Source: CALFUK01 sp964398295
GTDB lineage: Bacteria; Bacteroidota; Bacteroidia; Chitinophagales; Saprospiraceae
Assembly: GCA_964398295.1 (NCBI GenBank)
Contig: CAYNMW010000055.1
Span: forward strand, 1 to 24,653
Direction: 5' to 3'
DNA length: 24,653 nt
Shown in pieces: positions 1-8,520 of the stretch. The notes beneath the pieces are model-generated. The model was not told where the DNA came from, searched no databases, and saw nothing but the letters and a program-made list of their open reading frames with translations. Within the stretch, counting starts at the first letter, position 1. The number at the start of each line of letters is the position of its first letter. The position numbers and the translations under genes were made by a program.

Positions 1-1
1 C

Positions 2-136
2 TTCCACAAAGGAGCGGAAATCGTTAGGTTGAGCCAGTATTCTCCTTACACAGAGTGGTGCCTGAAAGACCGGTTCACCTGTAACATTATTCTAACATCC
101 CATAAGCAATCATTTTATGCTCAAAATCGTTTCTAG
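2..136 (+). CDS. Possible 3' end of an unidentified gene (partial)
   Basis: One frame stays open from the left edge to a TAG at 134-136, giving a 44-residue tail that ends in SFYAQNRF and contains two cysteines. The other plus-strand frame I followed closes within the first 30 bases. The frame ends 3 nt before the ATG of the next gene, as expected for an upstream operon partner. I do not recognise the family. A 44-codon open frame can occur by chance, so this is a tentative partial gene whose 5' part lies outside the window. Confidence 0.38.
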   Translation, partial: FHKGAEIVRLSQYSPYTEWCLKDRFTCNIILTSHKQSFYAQNRF

Positions 137-139
137 GGT

Positions 140-1003
140 ATGATTCGTCATTATACAGTATTGTTTTTAGTTGTGTTTTCATTACCCTTAGTTGCACAGT
201 TTGACTTTGCGAAAGCCGAAAGTGAACTCGCTTTTTATGCAGATGTCATGGTCAATGCTATGGAGCCAGCACATCGAGAAAAAGCCTATAACGAATTCAA
301 TACACAATTTGAGCAGGTGCTTAAGGAAGATGGTGCGATTGATTATAGCTTTGACAAATTAAAATGGGTTTCATTTGTTTCGGCTCCAGATAACTCATTC
401 CGATTCATTAGTTGGCAATTATCAGGGCTTGACGATACATACGATTATAAAGCCTACTATCAAAACCAAGATGAGCTAATCGAATTAGAAAATACAATTG
501 GATTTGGAAAGAATGTAGAATATGCAGAAATGGATAATACCAATTGGTATGGCAGGTTGATTTATGAAATAAAACCAATTGACGATTATTTTTTACTGTT
601 TGGATTTCGTCAACTCGATCAATTTACAAAAACCAAAGTTGTAGAAATAGTCAGAATAAAAGAGGGCCAACCAATATTTGGAGAGGCAGTTTTTGGAAAA
701 GGTGAGTCAAAATATGCAGAGGCAAAGTCAAGAGTCATCATCCAATATTCTGCAGATGCAATGGCTAATCTCAATTTCAATCCCGGTTTGAATATGCTGG
801 TGTTTGATCACATGGTTTCAAGAATGGGAAGAATTCCAGGACAGGGCCCAACACAACTGCCAGATGGCACGTATGAGGCCTTCAAACTCGAAAATGGTCA
901 ATGGCAATATGTGGAACAACTTTATACAGAATTGCAAATAGAGAAACCGAAAAAAGGAAACCGAAAAGAAGACAAGGATATCATCGGAAGAACAAAACAC
1001 TAA
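140..1003 (+). CDS. Secreted protein of unknown function
   Basis: The 287-residue product begins with a classical signal peptide: positive residues (MIRH), a hydrophobic core, and a likely cleavage after LVAQ at residue 20. Export to the periplasm or beyond is therefore likely. The mature part is soluble, with many aromatic and acidic residues and alternating patches (for example WYGRLIYEIKPID) that suggest beta structure. The last 25 residues are highly charged (KPKKGNRKEDKD) and probably disordered. I recognise no catalytic motif, lipobox or T9SS tail. The gene may follow the partial gene at 2-136. Its 3' end faces the peroxiredoxin-like gene, 29 nt away. The start is the first ATG and directly precedes the signal peptide. 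Function unknown. Confidence 0.8.
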   Translation: MIRHYTVLFLVVFSLPLVAQFDFAKAESELAFYADVMVNAMEPAHREKAYNEFNTQFEQVLKEDGAIDYSFDKLKWVSFVSAPDNSFRFISWQLSGLDDTYDYKAYYQNQDELIELENTIGFGKNVEYAEMDNTNWYGRLIYEIKPIDDYFLLFGFRQLDQFTKTKVVEIVRIKEGQPIFGEAVFGKGESKYAEAKSRVIIQYSADAMANLNFNPGLNMLVFDHMVSRMGRIPGQGPTQLPDGTYEAFKLENGQWQYVEQLYTELQIEKPKKGNRKEDKDIIGRTKH

Positions 1004-1032
1004 GAGATAGACTGCTATAGAAAAAAGACAAT

Positions 1033-1560
1033 TTATTCTGCCCAACAGGAAATCAAATCCTCATAGTCTGGTTTATCAGATATCTTGTTGTGTATGAATG
1101 CATCTTCATTTACCCCTTCGTGAATTAAGAATATACCAGGCATTTGAAAACCATCTCCGATTTGTTTTAAAGAATATGCATTACCATTCATATTGGCTTC
1201 AATGCCCCGTATCATGACGGTCAAGCCATACAATTGACCAAAACTTCCTTTAGTCAGGCCAAAATCAGCATAAACACGGCATTCTGGATCGGAGATCGAA
1301 AAGAACTCTCCAAAATCATAATCTTTGAAATATTCTTCGGCTTGTAATTCATTCCCCATATGGACGAATACCAACTTGACATTTTTATGCTCAAGCTGAG
1401 CCTTCATATCAGACAAATCCTTTAATGCTTCTTTACAGAAGATACAACCGAAATGACGTAAAAACACTACCATCAGAGGGTATTCCATTGACAGATCATA
1501 CAATGAAATTCCTTGTTTAGTATTTGTTCTTTCGAGTACGGTACTATTTACTGTAGCCAT
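1033..1560 (-). CDS. Peroxiredoxin-like AhpC/TSA-family protein
   Basis: The 175-residue cytoplasmic protein has a thioredoxin-fold strand followed by FLRHFGCIFCKE, placing a CxxC pair at residues 39 and 42. That motif is typical of the peroxiredoxin-like AhpC/TSA_2 group, related to SelL and PRXL2 proteins, which are thought to be thiol-disulfide reductases or peroxidases. Later segments (VKLVFVHMGN, then FFSISDPECRVYADFGL) match the fold's central strands and the region around a further cysteine. There is no signal peptide, so it should act in the cytoplasm. The start lies 5 nt after the mdh stop, so the two are probably co-transcribed with mdh first. Substrate and reductant cannot be told from sequence. 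Confidence 0.85.
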   Translation of the reverse strand: MATVNSTVLERTNTKQGISLYDLSMEYPLMVVFLRHFGCIFCKEALKDLSDMKAQLEHKNVKLVFVHMGNELQAEEYFKDYDFGEFFSISDPECRVYADFGLTKGSFGQLYGLTVMIRGIEANMNGNAYSLKQIGDGFQMPGIFLIHEGVNEDAFIHNKISDKPDYEDLISCWAE

Positions 1561-1565
1561 TGGTA

Positions 1566-2498
1566 TTAGCTTAACTTCATATCGTCATAGGTTTTCATGA
1601 CTGCTTTCACATGATCAGATGAGTTATTCAATAGTGCTAATTCATCCGAATTTAGTTTAAGCTCGTATACTTCCTTTATTCCGCCAGCTCCTAACTTAAC
1701 AGGTACTCCAAGATAGACATCATTCAACCCATATTGACCTTCTAATTTAACACAGCAAGGGAAGATTCTATCTTCATCTTTAATTATAGATGCTACCATT
1801 TGCGCACCAGCTGCCCCAGGAGCATACCATGCTGAGGTACCCATCAATTTAACTAGTTCACCACCACCCTTTTTGGTTCTTTCTACAATAGCATCCAGTT
1901 CAGCATCACTAATTAATTCTGTTACTGGGATACCTGCTACTGTTGTGTATCTAGGTAATGGCACCATTGTGTCTCCATGTCCGCCCATGAGGACCGCTTG
2001 GATATCCTTAGGTGATACGCCAAGAGCTGTAGCTAAAAAAGCACGGTATCTTGCTGTATCAAGAATACCTGCCATACCGAATACCTTTGATGAAGGCAAT
2101 CCTGTGGTTGTATGAGCAGCATATGTCATAACATCCAAAGGATTGGATATGATAATGAAAATTGGGTCGGAATATTCCATCACAGACTTCGCAACGGAAG
2201 ACACTATTTTTGCATTTGTAGAAATCAAATCATCTCTACTCATTCCTGGCTTTCTTGGAATTCCAGCAGTGATCACGACAATATCACTATTCGCAGTGTC
2301 TTTGTAATCATCTGTACCAGTTAATCTGGTGCTATAATGATCTATTGAGGCCTGTTGCCAGGAATCCAGAGCTTTTCCTTTTGCAAAATCGCCCCTAATA
2401 TCTAGTAAAACGACCTCTCTAAGAAAATCTTTATGGGCCAACACATTCGCGACAGTAGCACCAACATTTCCACCCCCAATGACTGTTACTTTACTCAT
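1566..2498 (-). CDS. mdh: Malate dehydrogenase (LDH-like type)
   Basis: This enzyme interconverts malate and oxaloacetate with NAD in the TCA cycle. The 310 residues match the usual length. The Rossmann motif GGGNVGAT is at residues 8-15 and Asp33 at the end of the second strand favours NAD over NADP. The mobile loop GIPRKPGMSR (79-88) has Arg82 where lactate dehydrogenases have Gln, which indicates malate specificity. SNPLDVMT (118-125), Arg150 in LDTARYR, and catalytic His174 in GGHGDTM are all present. It has the shorter, lactate-dehydrogenase-like architecture common in Bacteroidota. It is first in a pair with the peroxiredoxin-like gene (5-nt gap) and diverges from the metalloprotease gene across 142 bp. 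Confidence 0.97.
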   Translation of the reverse strand: MSKVTVIGGGNVGATVANVLAHKDFLREVVLLDIRGDFAKGKALDSWQQASIDHYSTRLTGTDDYKDTANSDIVVITAGIPRKPGMSRDDLISTNAKIVSSVAKSVMEYSDPIFIIISNPLDVMTYAAHTTTGLPSSKVFGMAGILDTARYRAFLATALGVSPKDIQAVLMGGHGDTMVPLPRYTTVAGIPVTELISDAELDAIVERTKKGGGELVKLMGTSAWYAPGAAGAQMVASIIKDEDRIFPCCVKLEGQYGLNDVYLGVPVKLGAGGIKEVYELKLNSDELALLNNSSDHVKAVMKTYDDMKLS

Positions 2499-2640
2499 TT
2501 TATTTCATTTTATTGTTTAATTAAACCTTTCATATGTTTCAGCCGCTAATGTAAAACTTTATCATGGATATGACATATACAACGAGGGATCAACCGTTGA
2601 TGTTTTAAATTCTTATTTTTATTGTTGCTGAGCTAATACT
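2499..2640. promoter_or_regulatory. Divergent intergenic region, mdh / metalloprotease
   Basis: These 142 AT-rich bases separate two divergently transcribed genes and must hold promoters for both. I looked for the Bacteroidota primary promoter pattern (TTG upstream of TAnnTTTG). The best minus-strand match to the second box, TACATTAG, has one mismatch and no properly spaced upstream TTG, so I assign no exact promoter. I saw no riboswitch-like structure. Confidence 0.5.
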
Positions 2641-4161
2641 ATGCGAAATTTATTTCTTTTCATCATTTATCTTTGGGTTCCTGTTTTGCTTTCATCACAA
2701 AAAGTAAGATTTGCGGACTATCATTGTGTAGAGAATCAAGAACTTCTGACTCAGCGGGTTATAGAAAACAAACAAGCACTACAAAATGGACTCTCTTTTC
2801 CTCGTGAAGATGTATTTGTTCCTGTCAAATTACATTTGGTAGCTGATTCTGATGGTTTGGGTAGAGTTGATCTGGAAGATGTGCTGGATCAGATGTGTGA
2901 TCTCAACAGTGAATTTGCTGGATCTGGTTTTCATTTCTACATCGATGACGGTTTTAATTTTGTCGACAATGACTTTGTGTACACTTCTCCTACCTTAGGT
3001 GCAGGAGTCGCTGAAATGACCAGACAACGCAGGGATGTTGGTGAGGAGTCATTAAATATTTTCATTACACAAACAGCAATGTCTGGAAGTACAGAAAATG
3101 GTACCGTTTTGGGCTTTTATGCGATTGGAAATGATTGGGTTGTTGTACGTCAAAATCAGATAGGAAATGGCGAAAACACCTTAGCTCATGAAGTTGGCCA
3201 TTATTTTTCTTTGATGCATCCACATTCAGGCTGGGAGCCTAGCCCTTGGGAAGAGGCTTTGCATGGCAATCCGGTACTCATTACGACTATCAATGGCGTA
3301 AGGGTCGAACTTGCAGATGGTAGCAATTGTAGTGTATCTGGAGATCGAATCTGTGATACTCCTCCAGATTATAATTTCGGCTTTAGTTGGAATACCAGAT
3401 GTTCACCATTTAATCTCAATGTGATGGATAGAAATATGGATACCATAGTACCGCAACAGAATAATTACATGTCCTACTTTCTAGGATGTGCTCCATATGT
3501 ATTTTCGGACGGGCAGAAAGATGTGATGATGGCTGAGTATATGTCAGCACGTAGAAGTAGTATACGAACGGGTTTTATTCCACAAACAGACGAAATTCCA
3601 AATACATTAGAATTAATCAGTCCTGACAATAATACAACTACAGAATTTTTCAATGGAGTCGAATTGCGTTGGACGGAAGTCGAGAATGCTTCTCAATACT
3701 TACTTAAAATACGAAGTGGTTCAATTGAAATCAACAGAATTACGGATGCTTCAGCAGTATTTATTACTGATCTTTTACCAAACCGAACATATACCTGGTC
3801 AGTAACACCGTTTAACGAAGGATATACCTGCGCGGGCAGACAAACCAATATCCTCAGAACAAATGATGCAACTACTAGTACAATAGATCCTGATTTTATT
3901 GAATCTGTACAAGTCCTACCTAATCCTGTGAATCAGGGCGAAGAAATGAAGATTGAAATAACATCTAATGAATCTGCTCAAGCATCATTAGATATCTATA
4001 GCTTATCGGGAAAACGTGTTCATTCACAAGCTACTTCAATACTCGTAGGAAAAAATAACATCAATCTTCCTACAAATCAACTTCAATCAGGAGTCTATAT
4101 GTTATCTTTGGCAACTTCTAAAGGAAACATTAAACGAAAATTGATAATCTCAACATATTAA
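2641..4161 (+). CDS. Secreted zinc metalloprotease (M43/pappalysin-like) with T9SS tail
   Basis: The 506-residue precursor starts with a signal peptide ending near SSQ (residue 20). The metzincin zinc site HEVGHYFSLMH lies at residues 183-193 (ligands His183, His187, His193; catalytic Glu184). A Met-turn candidate NNYMSY is near residue 277, and cysteines (229, 238, 254, 283) surround the SGDRICDTPPDY segment. This layout matches the M43 cytophagalysin/pappalysin family of Bacteroidota. A fibronectin-III or Ig-like domain occupies about 322-408. Residues 424-506 form a T9SS type-A sorting domain (VLPNPVNQGE, DIYSLSGKRV, SGVYMLSLATSKG, then KRKLII), so the protein is probably exported across the outer membrane by the gliding/Por secretion machinery. 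Its stop is only 5 nt before sucC. Confidence 0.9.
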   Translation: MRNLFLFIIYLWVPVLLSSQKVRFADYHCVENQELLTQRVIENKQALQNGLSFPREDVFVPVKLHLVADSDGLGRVDLEDVLDQMCDLNSEFAGSGFHFYIDDGFNFVDNDFVYTSPTLGAGVAEMTRQRRDVGEESLNIFITQTAMSGSTENGTVLGFYAIGNDWVVVRQNQIGNGENTLAHEVGHYFSLMHPHSGWEPSPWEEALHGNPVLITTINGVRVELADGSNCSVSGDRICDTPPDYNFGFSWNTRCSPFNLNVMDRNMDTIVPQQNNYMSYFLGCAPYVFSDGQKDVMMAEYMSARRSSIRTGFIPQTDEIPNTLELISPDNNTTTEFFNGVELRWTEVENASQYLLKIRSGSIEINRITDASAVFITDLLPNRTYTWSVTPFNEGYTCAGRQTNILRTNDATTSTIDPDFIESVQVLPNPVNQGEEMKIEITSNESAQASLDIYSLSGKRVHSQATSILVGKNNINLPTNQLQSGVYMLSLATSKGNIKRKLIISTY

Positions 4162-4166
4162 CTTAA

Positions 4167-5369
4167 ATGAATCTACACGAATATCAGGGAAAAGAGTTAT
4201 TGGCTTCATACGGTGTCGCCATTCAGAAAGGCTATGTTGCTGAATCATTAGATGAAGCGATTGAAGCGTACAAAAAGGTCCAGGCTGATTCTGGTTCTGA
4301 TGTTGCTATCGTAAAAGCACAAATACATGCGGGAGGAAGAGGAAAAGGCGGTGGTGTCAAACTTGCCAAGAATATAGATGAACTGAAGGAGCATGCAGGT
4401 AACATTATTGGTATGATGTTGAAAACGCCTCAAACACCAGGGGGATTAGATGGCCCTGGAAAATTGGTTCGCAAAATATTGGTAGCAGAGGATTCCTTTG
4501 TCCCGAATTTTGATGATTGCAAAGAATTCTATGTCTCTATCATGATGGACAGGGATAAGAAAAGAAACGTCATCATCTATTCCACAGAAGGAGGAATGAA
4601 TATTGAGGAAGTAGCAGAGAAAACTCCAGAACTCGTACATAAAGAATACATAGATCCTACATTGGGAATTCAAGGTTATCAACTGCGTAAAGTTGCGTTC
4701 AATCTTGGATTATCAGGACAGTCATTCAAACAAATGACAAAATTCATCAATGATCTTTATAAAGCATTTTTGGGTTCTGATGCCTCCTTGTTCGAGATTA
4801 ATCCATGTTTGTTAACAGGAGATGAGAGAGTAGTAGCTGTTGATTGCAAAGTTAGCCTTGATGGCAATTCCTTATTTCGGCACAAAGAATTAGCAGAGCT
4901 CCGAGATACAGATGAAGAAGATCCAACGGAAGTAGAAGCAAAGAGTTTTGGTCTCAATTATGTCAACCTTGACGGAAATGTTGGCTGTATGGTTAATGGA
5001 GCAGGTTTGGCTATGGCAACCATGGACATCATCAAATTATCGGGAGGATCTCCTGCTAACTTTTTGGATGTGGGTGGAACTGCTGATGCTGCACGTGTCG
5101 AACAAGCATTCAGAATAATCTTAAAAGATCCAAAAGTAAAAGCCATATTGGTGAATATCTTTGGAGGCATTGTCAGATGTGATCGAGTGGCAAATGGAAT
5201 TGTTGATGCCTATAAAAATATGGGCAATATCACAGTGCCCATTATTGTCAGATTGCAAGGAACGAATGCTGACATCGCGAAGAAAATCATAGATGAAAGT
5301 GGCCTTGAAGTTCATTCAGCAATTTTATTACAAGAAGCTGCCGACATCGTGAAGAAGGTATTGGGATAA
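4167..5369 (+). CDS. sucC: Succinyl-CoA ligase (ADP-forming) beta subunit
   Basis: This is the nucleotide-binding subunit of succinyl-CoA synthetase, which makes ATP or GTP from succinyl-CoA in the TCA cycle together with SucD. The N-terminal MNLHEYQGKELL is diagnostic. The ATP-grasp part (about 2-205) contains AGGRGKGGGVKLAKN (55-69) and FEINP (209-213, with probable Mg ligand Asn212 and Asp226). The C-terminal ligase/CoA domain contains LDVGGTAD and NIFGGIVRCDR (330-340). At 400 residues it is slightly longer than the E. coli protein. The sucD partner is not adjacent and must be elsewhere, as is common in Bacteroidota. The gene sits between a secreted protease and xseA with short gaps (5 and 25 nt), suggesting read-through transcription rather than a dedicated TCA operon. 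Confidence 0.97.
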   Translation: MNLHEYQGKELLASYGVAIQKGYVAESLDEAIEAYKKVQADSGSDVAIVKAQIHAGGRGKGGGVKLAKNIDELKEHAGNIIGMMLKTPQTPGGLDGPGKLVRKILVAEDSFVPNFDDCKEFYVSIMMDRDKKRNVIIYSTEGGMNIEEVAEKTPELVHKEYIDPTLGIQGYQLRKVAFNLGLSGQSFKQMTKFINDLYKAFLGSDASLFEINPCLLTGDERVVAVDCKVSLDGNSLFRHKELAELRDTDEEDPTEVEAKSFGLNYVNLDGNVGCMVNGAGLAMATMDIIKLSGGSPANFLDVGGTADAARVEQAFRIILKDPKVKAILVNIFGGIVRCDRVANGIVDAYKNMGNITVPIIVRLQGTNADIAKKIIDESGLEVHSAILLQEAADIVKKVLG

Positions 5370-5394
5370 TCTACAGTTTCGCAAAACAACATAC

Positions 5395-6624
5395 TTGGAT
5401 TCATACTCTCTCTTCGAACTCAATGAATATATAAGAAGAGTTATTGCATTGAATTTCGCAGATCCAATTTGGATTGTAGCAGAGATTGGACAATTGAGTA
5501 GTAGCAGAGGACAATACTACATTAGTCTTGTAGAGAAAGATGAAAAAAGTAATGCCATCATTGCACAGTCTGAAGCTGTCATCTGGTACAAATCTGTGTT
5601 GTTTCTGCGAAAGAAACTAGGAGGCGTTTACGAATCACTTTTACAACAGGGTACTCAAATCAAGGTTAAGGTCAAGATTGATCATCACGAGCGATACGGA
5701 CTCAAATTGGTTATCGAAGATATCGATCCTAAGTACACGATTGGCCAACTGGAATTGCAACGGCAAGCCATCCTGGACAAACTGGAAAAGAAAGGACTAA
5801 TTGAACTCAATGAACAGATTCCTTTACCAAGTGTCCTACAAAAAATAGCGGTCATCAGCTCAGAAACAGCAGCTGGCTATCAGGATTTCATCAAACAAAT
5901 AGAACAAAATGCCTATTGGTATGACTTTGATTTGACTCTTTACAACACTGCTGTACAAGGTCACCGCGTAAGAGCAGAAGTCAGTCGTGCACTGAAAGAA
6001 ATTAATAAAGAAGGCATATATGACTGTGTCATCATCATTAGAGGTGGAGGATCCAAAATGGACCTGGCAGCTTTCGATGATTTTGAAATTGGGGAAGCAA
6101 TTGCGGCATCAGACATACCAATCATCACTGGAATCGGTCACCAAATTGACAATACAGTTGCTGATATCGTTGCACACACATCTGTCAAAACACCTACTGC
6201 GGCGGCAGATTTTCTGATCGAGCACAACAGTCAATTTGAGGCAAATTTGTTGGCAATTGAAGAGCACATTCAACAACTTGCATTTGCTGGAATTCAACAT
6301 CGCTCTCAGGCATTGGATAAAATTCAGACAATGATAATGTCTCAATCTAAACTAAGTCTACAAAACCAACGACATTACTTAGACACAATATCAAGTGGTC
6401 TTCGAGATGCTTCCAAGCATAAATTAATGGTAACGCAGAATCAGTTGGATAATTTTGCTCAGCAATGTAATCTGCTAGATCCTAAACATATATTAGAAAG
6501 AGGCTTTGCAGCCTTAAAACAATCCGGAAAATATATTCAAACGAAAAATTCCATTGACTATCAAACTGATATTGAAATAGAAATGTCTGATGGTTCGTTT
6601 AAAGCTATTCCAAAAAAACCATAA
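5395..6624 (+). CDS. xseA: Exodeoxyribonuclease VII large subunit
   Basis: XseA is the catalytic subunit of exonuclease VII, which degrades single-stranded DNA in both directions in repair and recombination. The protein of about 409 residues has an N-terminal OB-fold nucleic-acid-binding region (about 1-110) and a catalytic domain from about 118. Family motifs are GQLELQRQAILDKLEKKGL, IAVISSETAAGYQDF (about 151-165), IIRGGGSKMDLAAFDD (about 214-229), GIGHQIDNTVAD (246-257) and KTPTAAADFLIEH (265-277). The start is a TTG: after the in-frame stop at 5350-5352 there is no ATG or GTG, and the next internal Met is within the conserved core. No clear Shine-Dalgarno sequence is visible. It is followed 2 nt later by xseB. 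Confidence 0.95.
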   Translation: MDSYSLFELNEYIRRVIALNFADPIWIVAEIGQLSSSRGQYYISLVEKDEKSNAIIAQSEAVIWYKSVLFLRKKLGGVYESLLQQGTQIKVKVKIDHHERYGLKLVIEDIDPKYTIGQLELQRQAILDKLEKKGLIELNEQIPLPSVLQKIAVISSETAAGYQDFIKQIEQNAYWYDFDLTLYNTAVQGHRVRAEVSRALKEINKEGIYDCVIIIRGGGSKMDLAAFDDFEIGEAIAASDIPIITGIGHQIDNTVADIVAHTSVKTPTAAADFLIEHNSQFEANLLAIEEHIQQLAFAGIQHRSQALDKIQTMIMSQSKLSLQNQRHYLDTISSGLRDASKHKLMVTQNQLDNFAQQCNLLDPKHILERGFAALKQSGKYIQTKNSIDYQTDIEIEMSDGSFKAIPKKP

Positions 6625-6626
6625 GC

Positions 6627-6818
6627 ATGGCAGCATTTAATTACGATAAAGCTTTCGCAGAATTACGAAGTATTCTTGCAGACATTCAAGAACCTGATTC
6701 TAGTTTAGAAGATTTATCTAAAAAATTGAAGCGTGCAAAATTGCTCATCAATAAATGCAAATCGAAACTAAGGGACATTGAAGCTGATGTCAATGAGTCC
6801 TTGAACGAAGAAGAATAG
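6627..6818 (+). CDS. xseB: Exodeoxyribonuclease VII small subunit
   Basis: At 63 residues this is the right size for XseB, the small helical subunit that binds the XseA extension in several copies. The sequence is almost entirely helix-forming. It shows the family pattern FNYDKAFAELRSIL near the N-terminus, then a predicted second helix DLSKKLKRAKLLINKCKSKL and an acidic tail (SLNEEE). The ATG lies 2 nt after the xseA stop, so the pair is co-transcribed and probably translationally coupled. It is the last gene of the plus-strand run; the next gene converges on it 35 nt away. Confidence 0.93.
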   Translation: MAAFNYDKAFAELRSILADIQEPDSSLEDLSKKLKRAKLLINKCKSKLRDIEADVNESLNEEE

Positions 6819-6853
6819 ATCCTATTCAAGTACAACTGAGCAACTTTTAAGTA

Positions 6854-8416
6854 TCAATTTTTCGACAATCGAAAGAAAGAAAACATGTTTTTCAGTCTTG
6901 AAAATTGGAGACGTGAATCTCTTATTGCCTTGTAAGTGAATAATACAGCAAAAGGAAATAAAATTAAATTTGGCAACCAAGCTGCGACATAAGGACTCAA
7001 CACCCTGCTTGACAATAATCTCCCACCCATAATATCCATGATAATAAATAGCATAAAGAATAAAATGGAAACAAGTAAAGGAAAACCATAGCCACCCTTT
7101 CGAATAATTGAACCCAGGGGTGCTCCTATAAATAAGAACATCAAACAAATCAGAGCCCAACTATATTGCTGATGCAATTTAAAGCGCAGTGTATTTTTAA
7201 TCGACTGTGAAGAATTCATTTTATTGGAGGCAGAAAGCAATTGATTGTTGATGTGGTTGGCTTTAGTGTATGCAGATTTTACAATTTTCTCTCGTTCTGC
7301 TGGTAACAATGTAGCAATAAACGAATCAGCAGAATCTATTTCCATTTCATCAATTTGATAGGTTTTATAGGTCATTCTACTTTTCCGTTTTTTTTCCAAT
7401 TTCTTCGTATAGGCTTTTGCCCTTTCAGACTCTTTTTCAGCAATCTTAACAGCTTCAGCCATCTCTGCCGGGACAGTAGTTGGTATGATTTCGTTTTCGT
7501 TCTGCAGATTCAAAATGTTAGAAAAATTATTAACGTTCTTTCTAGTCAAAACGCCGATTTCGGTTTGAACAGAATCTATGGTATACAGTAATTGAGGTGT
7601 GTTTAAAAGATCAAATGGCCTTCGGTTGACAACTGATTCGTCTTCTTCCATTTGAAATTCTGACATATCAAATGACTTTTGCCAACGTTTAAATGTTGCT
7701 CTAGTCAACGGATAGGTTTTGTCCATTCCAGTATTCCTGGCATTTTCTCTGAGCTCTCTGATTTGTTCGCCATCAAAAAGAGTCATGACAAACTTCTTGC
7801 CATCTGCACTTACAGCCATTTTACCACTTTTGGCGGTGATCACATTTATTCTCTTTGATTCTACATTTGTGTGATCGTAAATCAACACTTGGGATACGTC
7901 AGTCCCATTCTTATTCTTATCTCCAACAAAGATTTTATAACCAGTGAAATCAGTATTGAAAATACCTTTTTCGATAACCATTGAAGGTTTGGCTTTTTTA
8001 ATTCCATAGAATCGTTTGAGGAAAACATGATTGGCTTTGGGGACAATCAAATTGGAGGCAATGACCGATAGCAATGCAGTCATTAGTCCGATCATAATCC
8101 CAACCCGCATAATTCTAAAGAAGGAAATACCTGCTGACTTCATACTTGTCAATTCAAATTTCTCAGACATATTTCCAAAAACAAAAACGGAGGACAATAG
8201 AACAGTAATCGGTATTGCCTTAGGAATTAAGGTTAAGGCAAAGTAAAAGACAAGCTCCATTATTTCCAGTGTACCAATACCCTTTCCAGAAATATCATCT
8301 ATATATTTCCACAAGAATTGCATGACCAATACAAACTCTGCAAGCAGAAATGCCATGAAGTATGGACCAACAAAGGCTTTAGCAACAAGAGAATCTATCT
8401 TTTTATCAAATAGCAT
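6854..8416 (-). CDS. LptF/LptG-family permease (YjgP/YjgQ)
   Basis: These permeases pair with the LptB ATPase to extract LPS from the inner membrane and pass it to the periplasmic bridge. The 520-residue product has the expected six membrane segments: three N-terminal (about 18-36, 52-80, 101-124) and three C-terminal (about 419-437, 442-463, 476-495). A large periplasmic region between them begins with the beta-jellyroll part (about 135-250). The family signature GNMSEKFELTSMKSAGIS (81-98) and APLGSIIRKGG (432-442) are clear. The region about 260-415 exceeds the compact proteobacterial version and includes a charged, coiled-coil-like stretch (AEKESERAKAYTKKLEKKRK). I cannot say whether it is the LptF or LptG equivalent. 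It converges with xseB and diverges from the sigma factor gene. Confidence 0.93.
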   Translation of the reverse strand: MLFDKKIDSLVAKAFVGPYFMAFLLAEFVLVMQFLWKYIDDISGKGIGTLEIMELVFYFALTLIPKAIPITVLLSSVFVFGNMSEKFELTSMKSAGISFFRIMRVGIMIGLMTALLSVIASNLIVPKANHVFLKRFYGIKKAKPSMVIEKGIFNTDFTGYKIFVGDKNKNGTDVSQVLIYDHTNVESKRINVITAKSGKMAVSADGKKFVMTLFDGEQIRELRENARNTGMDKTYPLTRATFKRWQKSFDMSEFQMEEDESVVNRRPFDLLNTPQLLYTIDSVQTEIGVLTRKNVNNFSNILNLQNENEIIPTTVPAEMAEAVKIAEKESERAKAYTKKLEKKRKSRMTYKTYQIDEMEIDSADSFIATLLPAEREKIVKSAYTKANHINNQLLSASNKMNSSQSIKNTLRFKLHQQYSWALICLMFLFIGAPLGSIIRKGGYGFPLLVSILFFMLFIIMDIMGGRLLSSRVLSPYVAAWLPNLILFPFAVLFTYKAIRDSRLQFSRLKNMFSFFRLSKN

Positions 8417-8482
8417 AAATATCTGAAAATCAAATCTTTAGTAATTAAATAAGAGAATTATTCCTCTAAAGTGTTGAAATTA

Positions 8483-8509
8483 TGTAACAACTAAAACGAA
8501 ATGATCGTC
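8483..8509 (+). promoter_or_regulatory. Possible ECF-type promoter (TGTAAC-N17-CGTC)
   Basis: TGTAAC at 8483-8488 is followed after exactly 17 nt by CGTC at 8506-8509. The spacing and both boxes resemble promoters of several ECF sigma factors (AAC-type -35, CGTC-type -10), although the best-known examples are from other phyla. It ends 11 nt before the ATG of an ECF sigma gene, which fits autoregulation but would leave a very short leader. It is a short motif and could be chance. Confidence 0.35.
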
Positions 8510-8520
8510 CTTTTTATGTA

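Noticed and set aside
1566..2498. L-lactate dehydrogenase as an alternative to malate dehydrogenase
   Set aside because: The substrate loop has Arg at residue 82 (GIPRKPG), which marks malate dehydrogenases; lactate dehydrogenases have Gln there.
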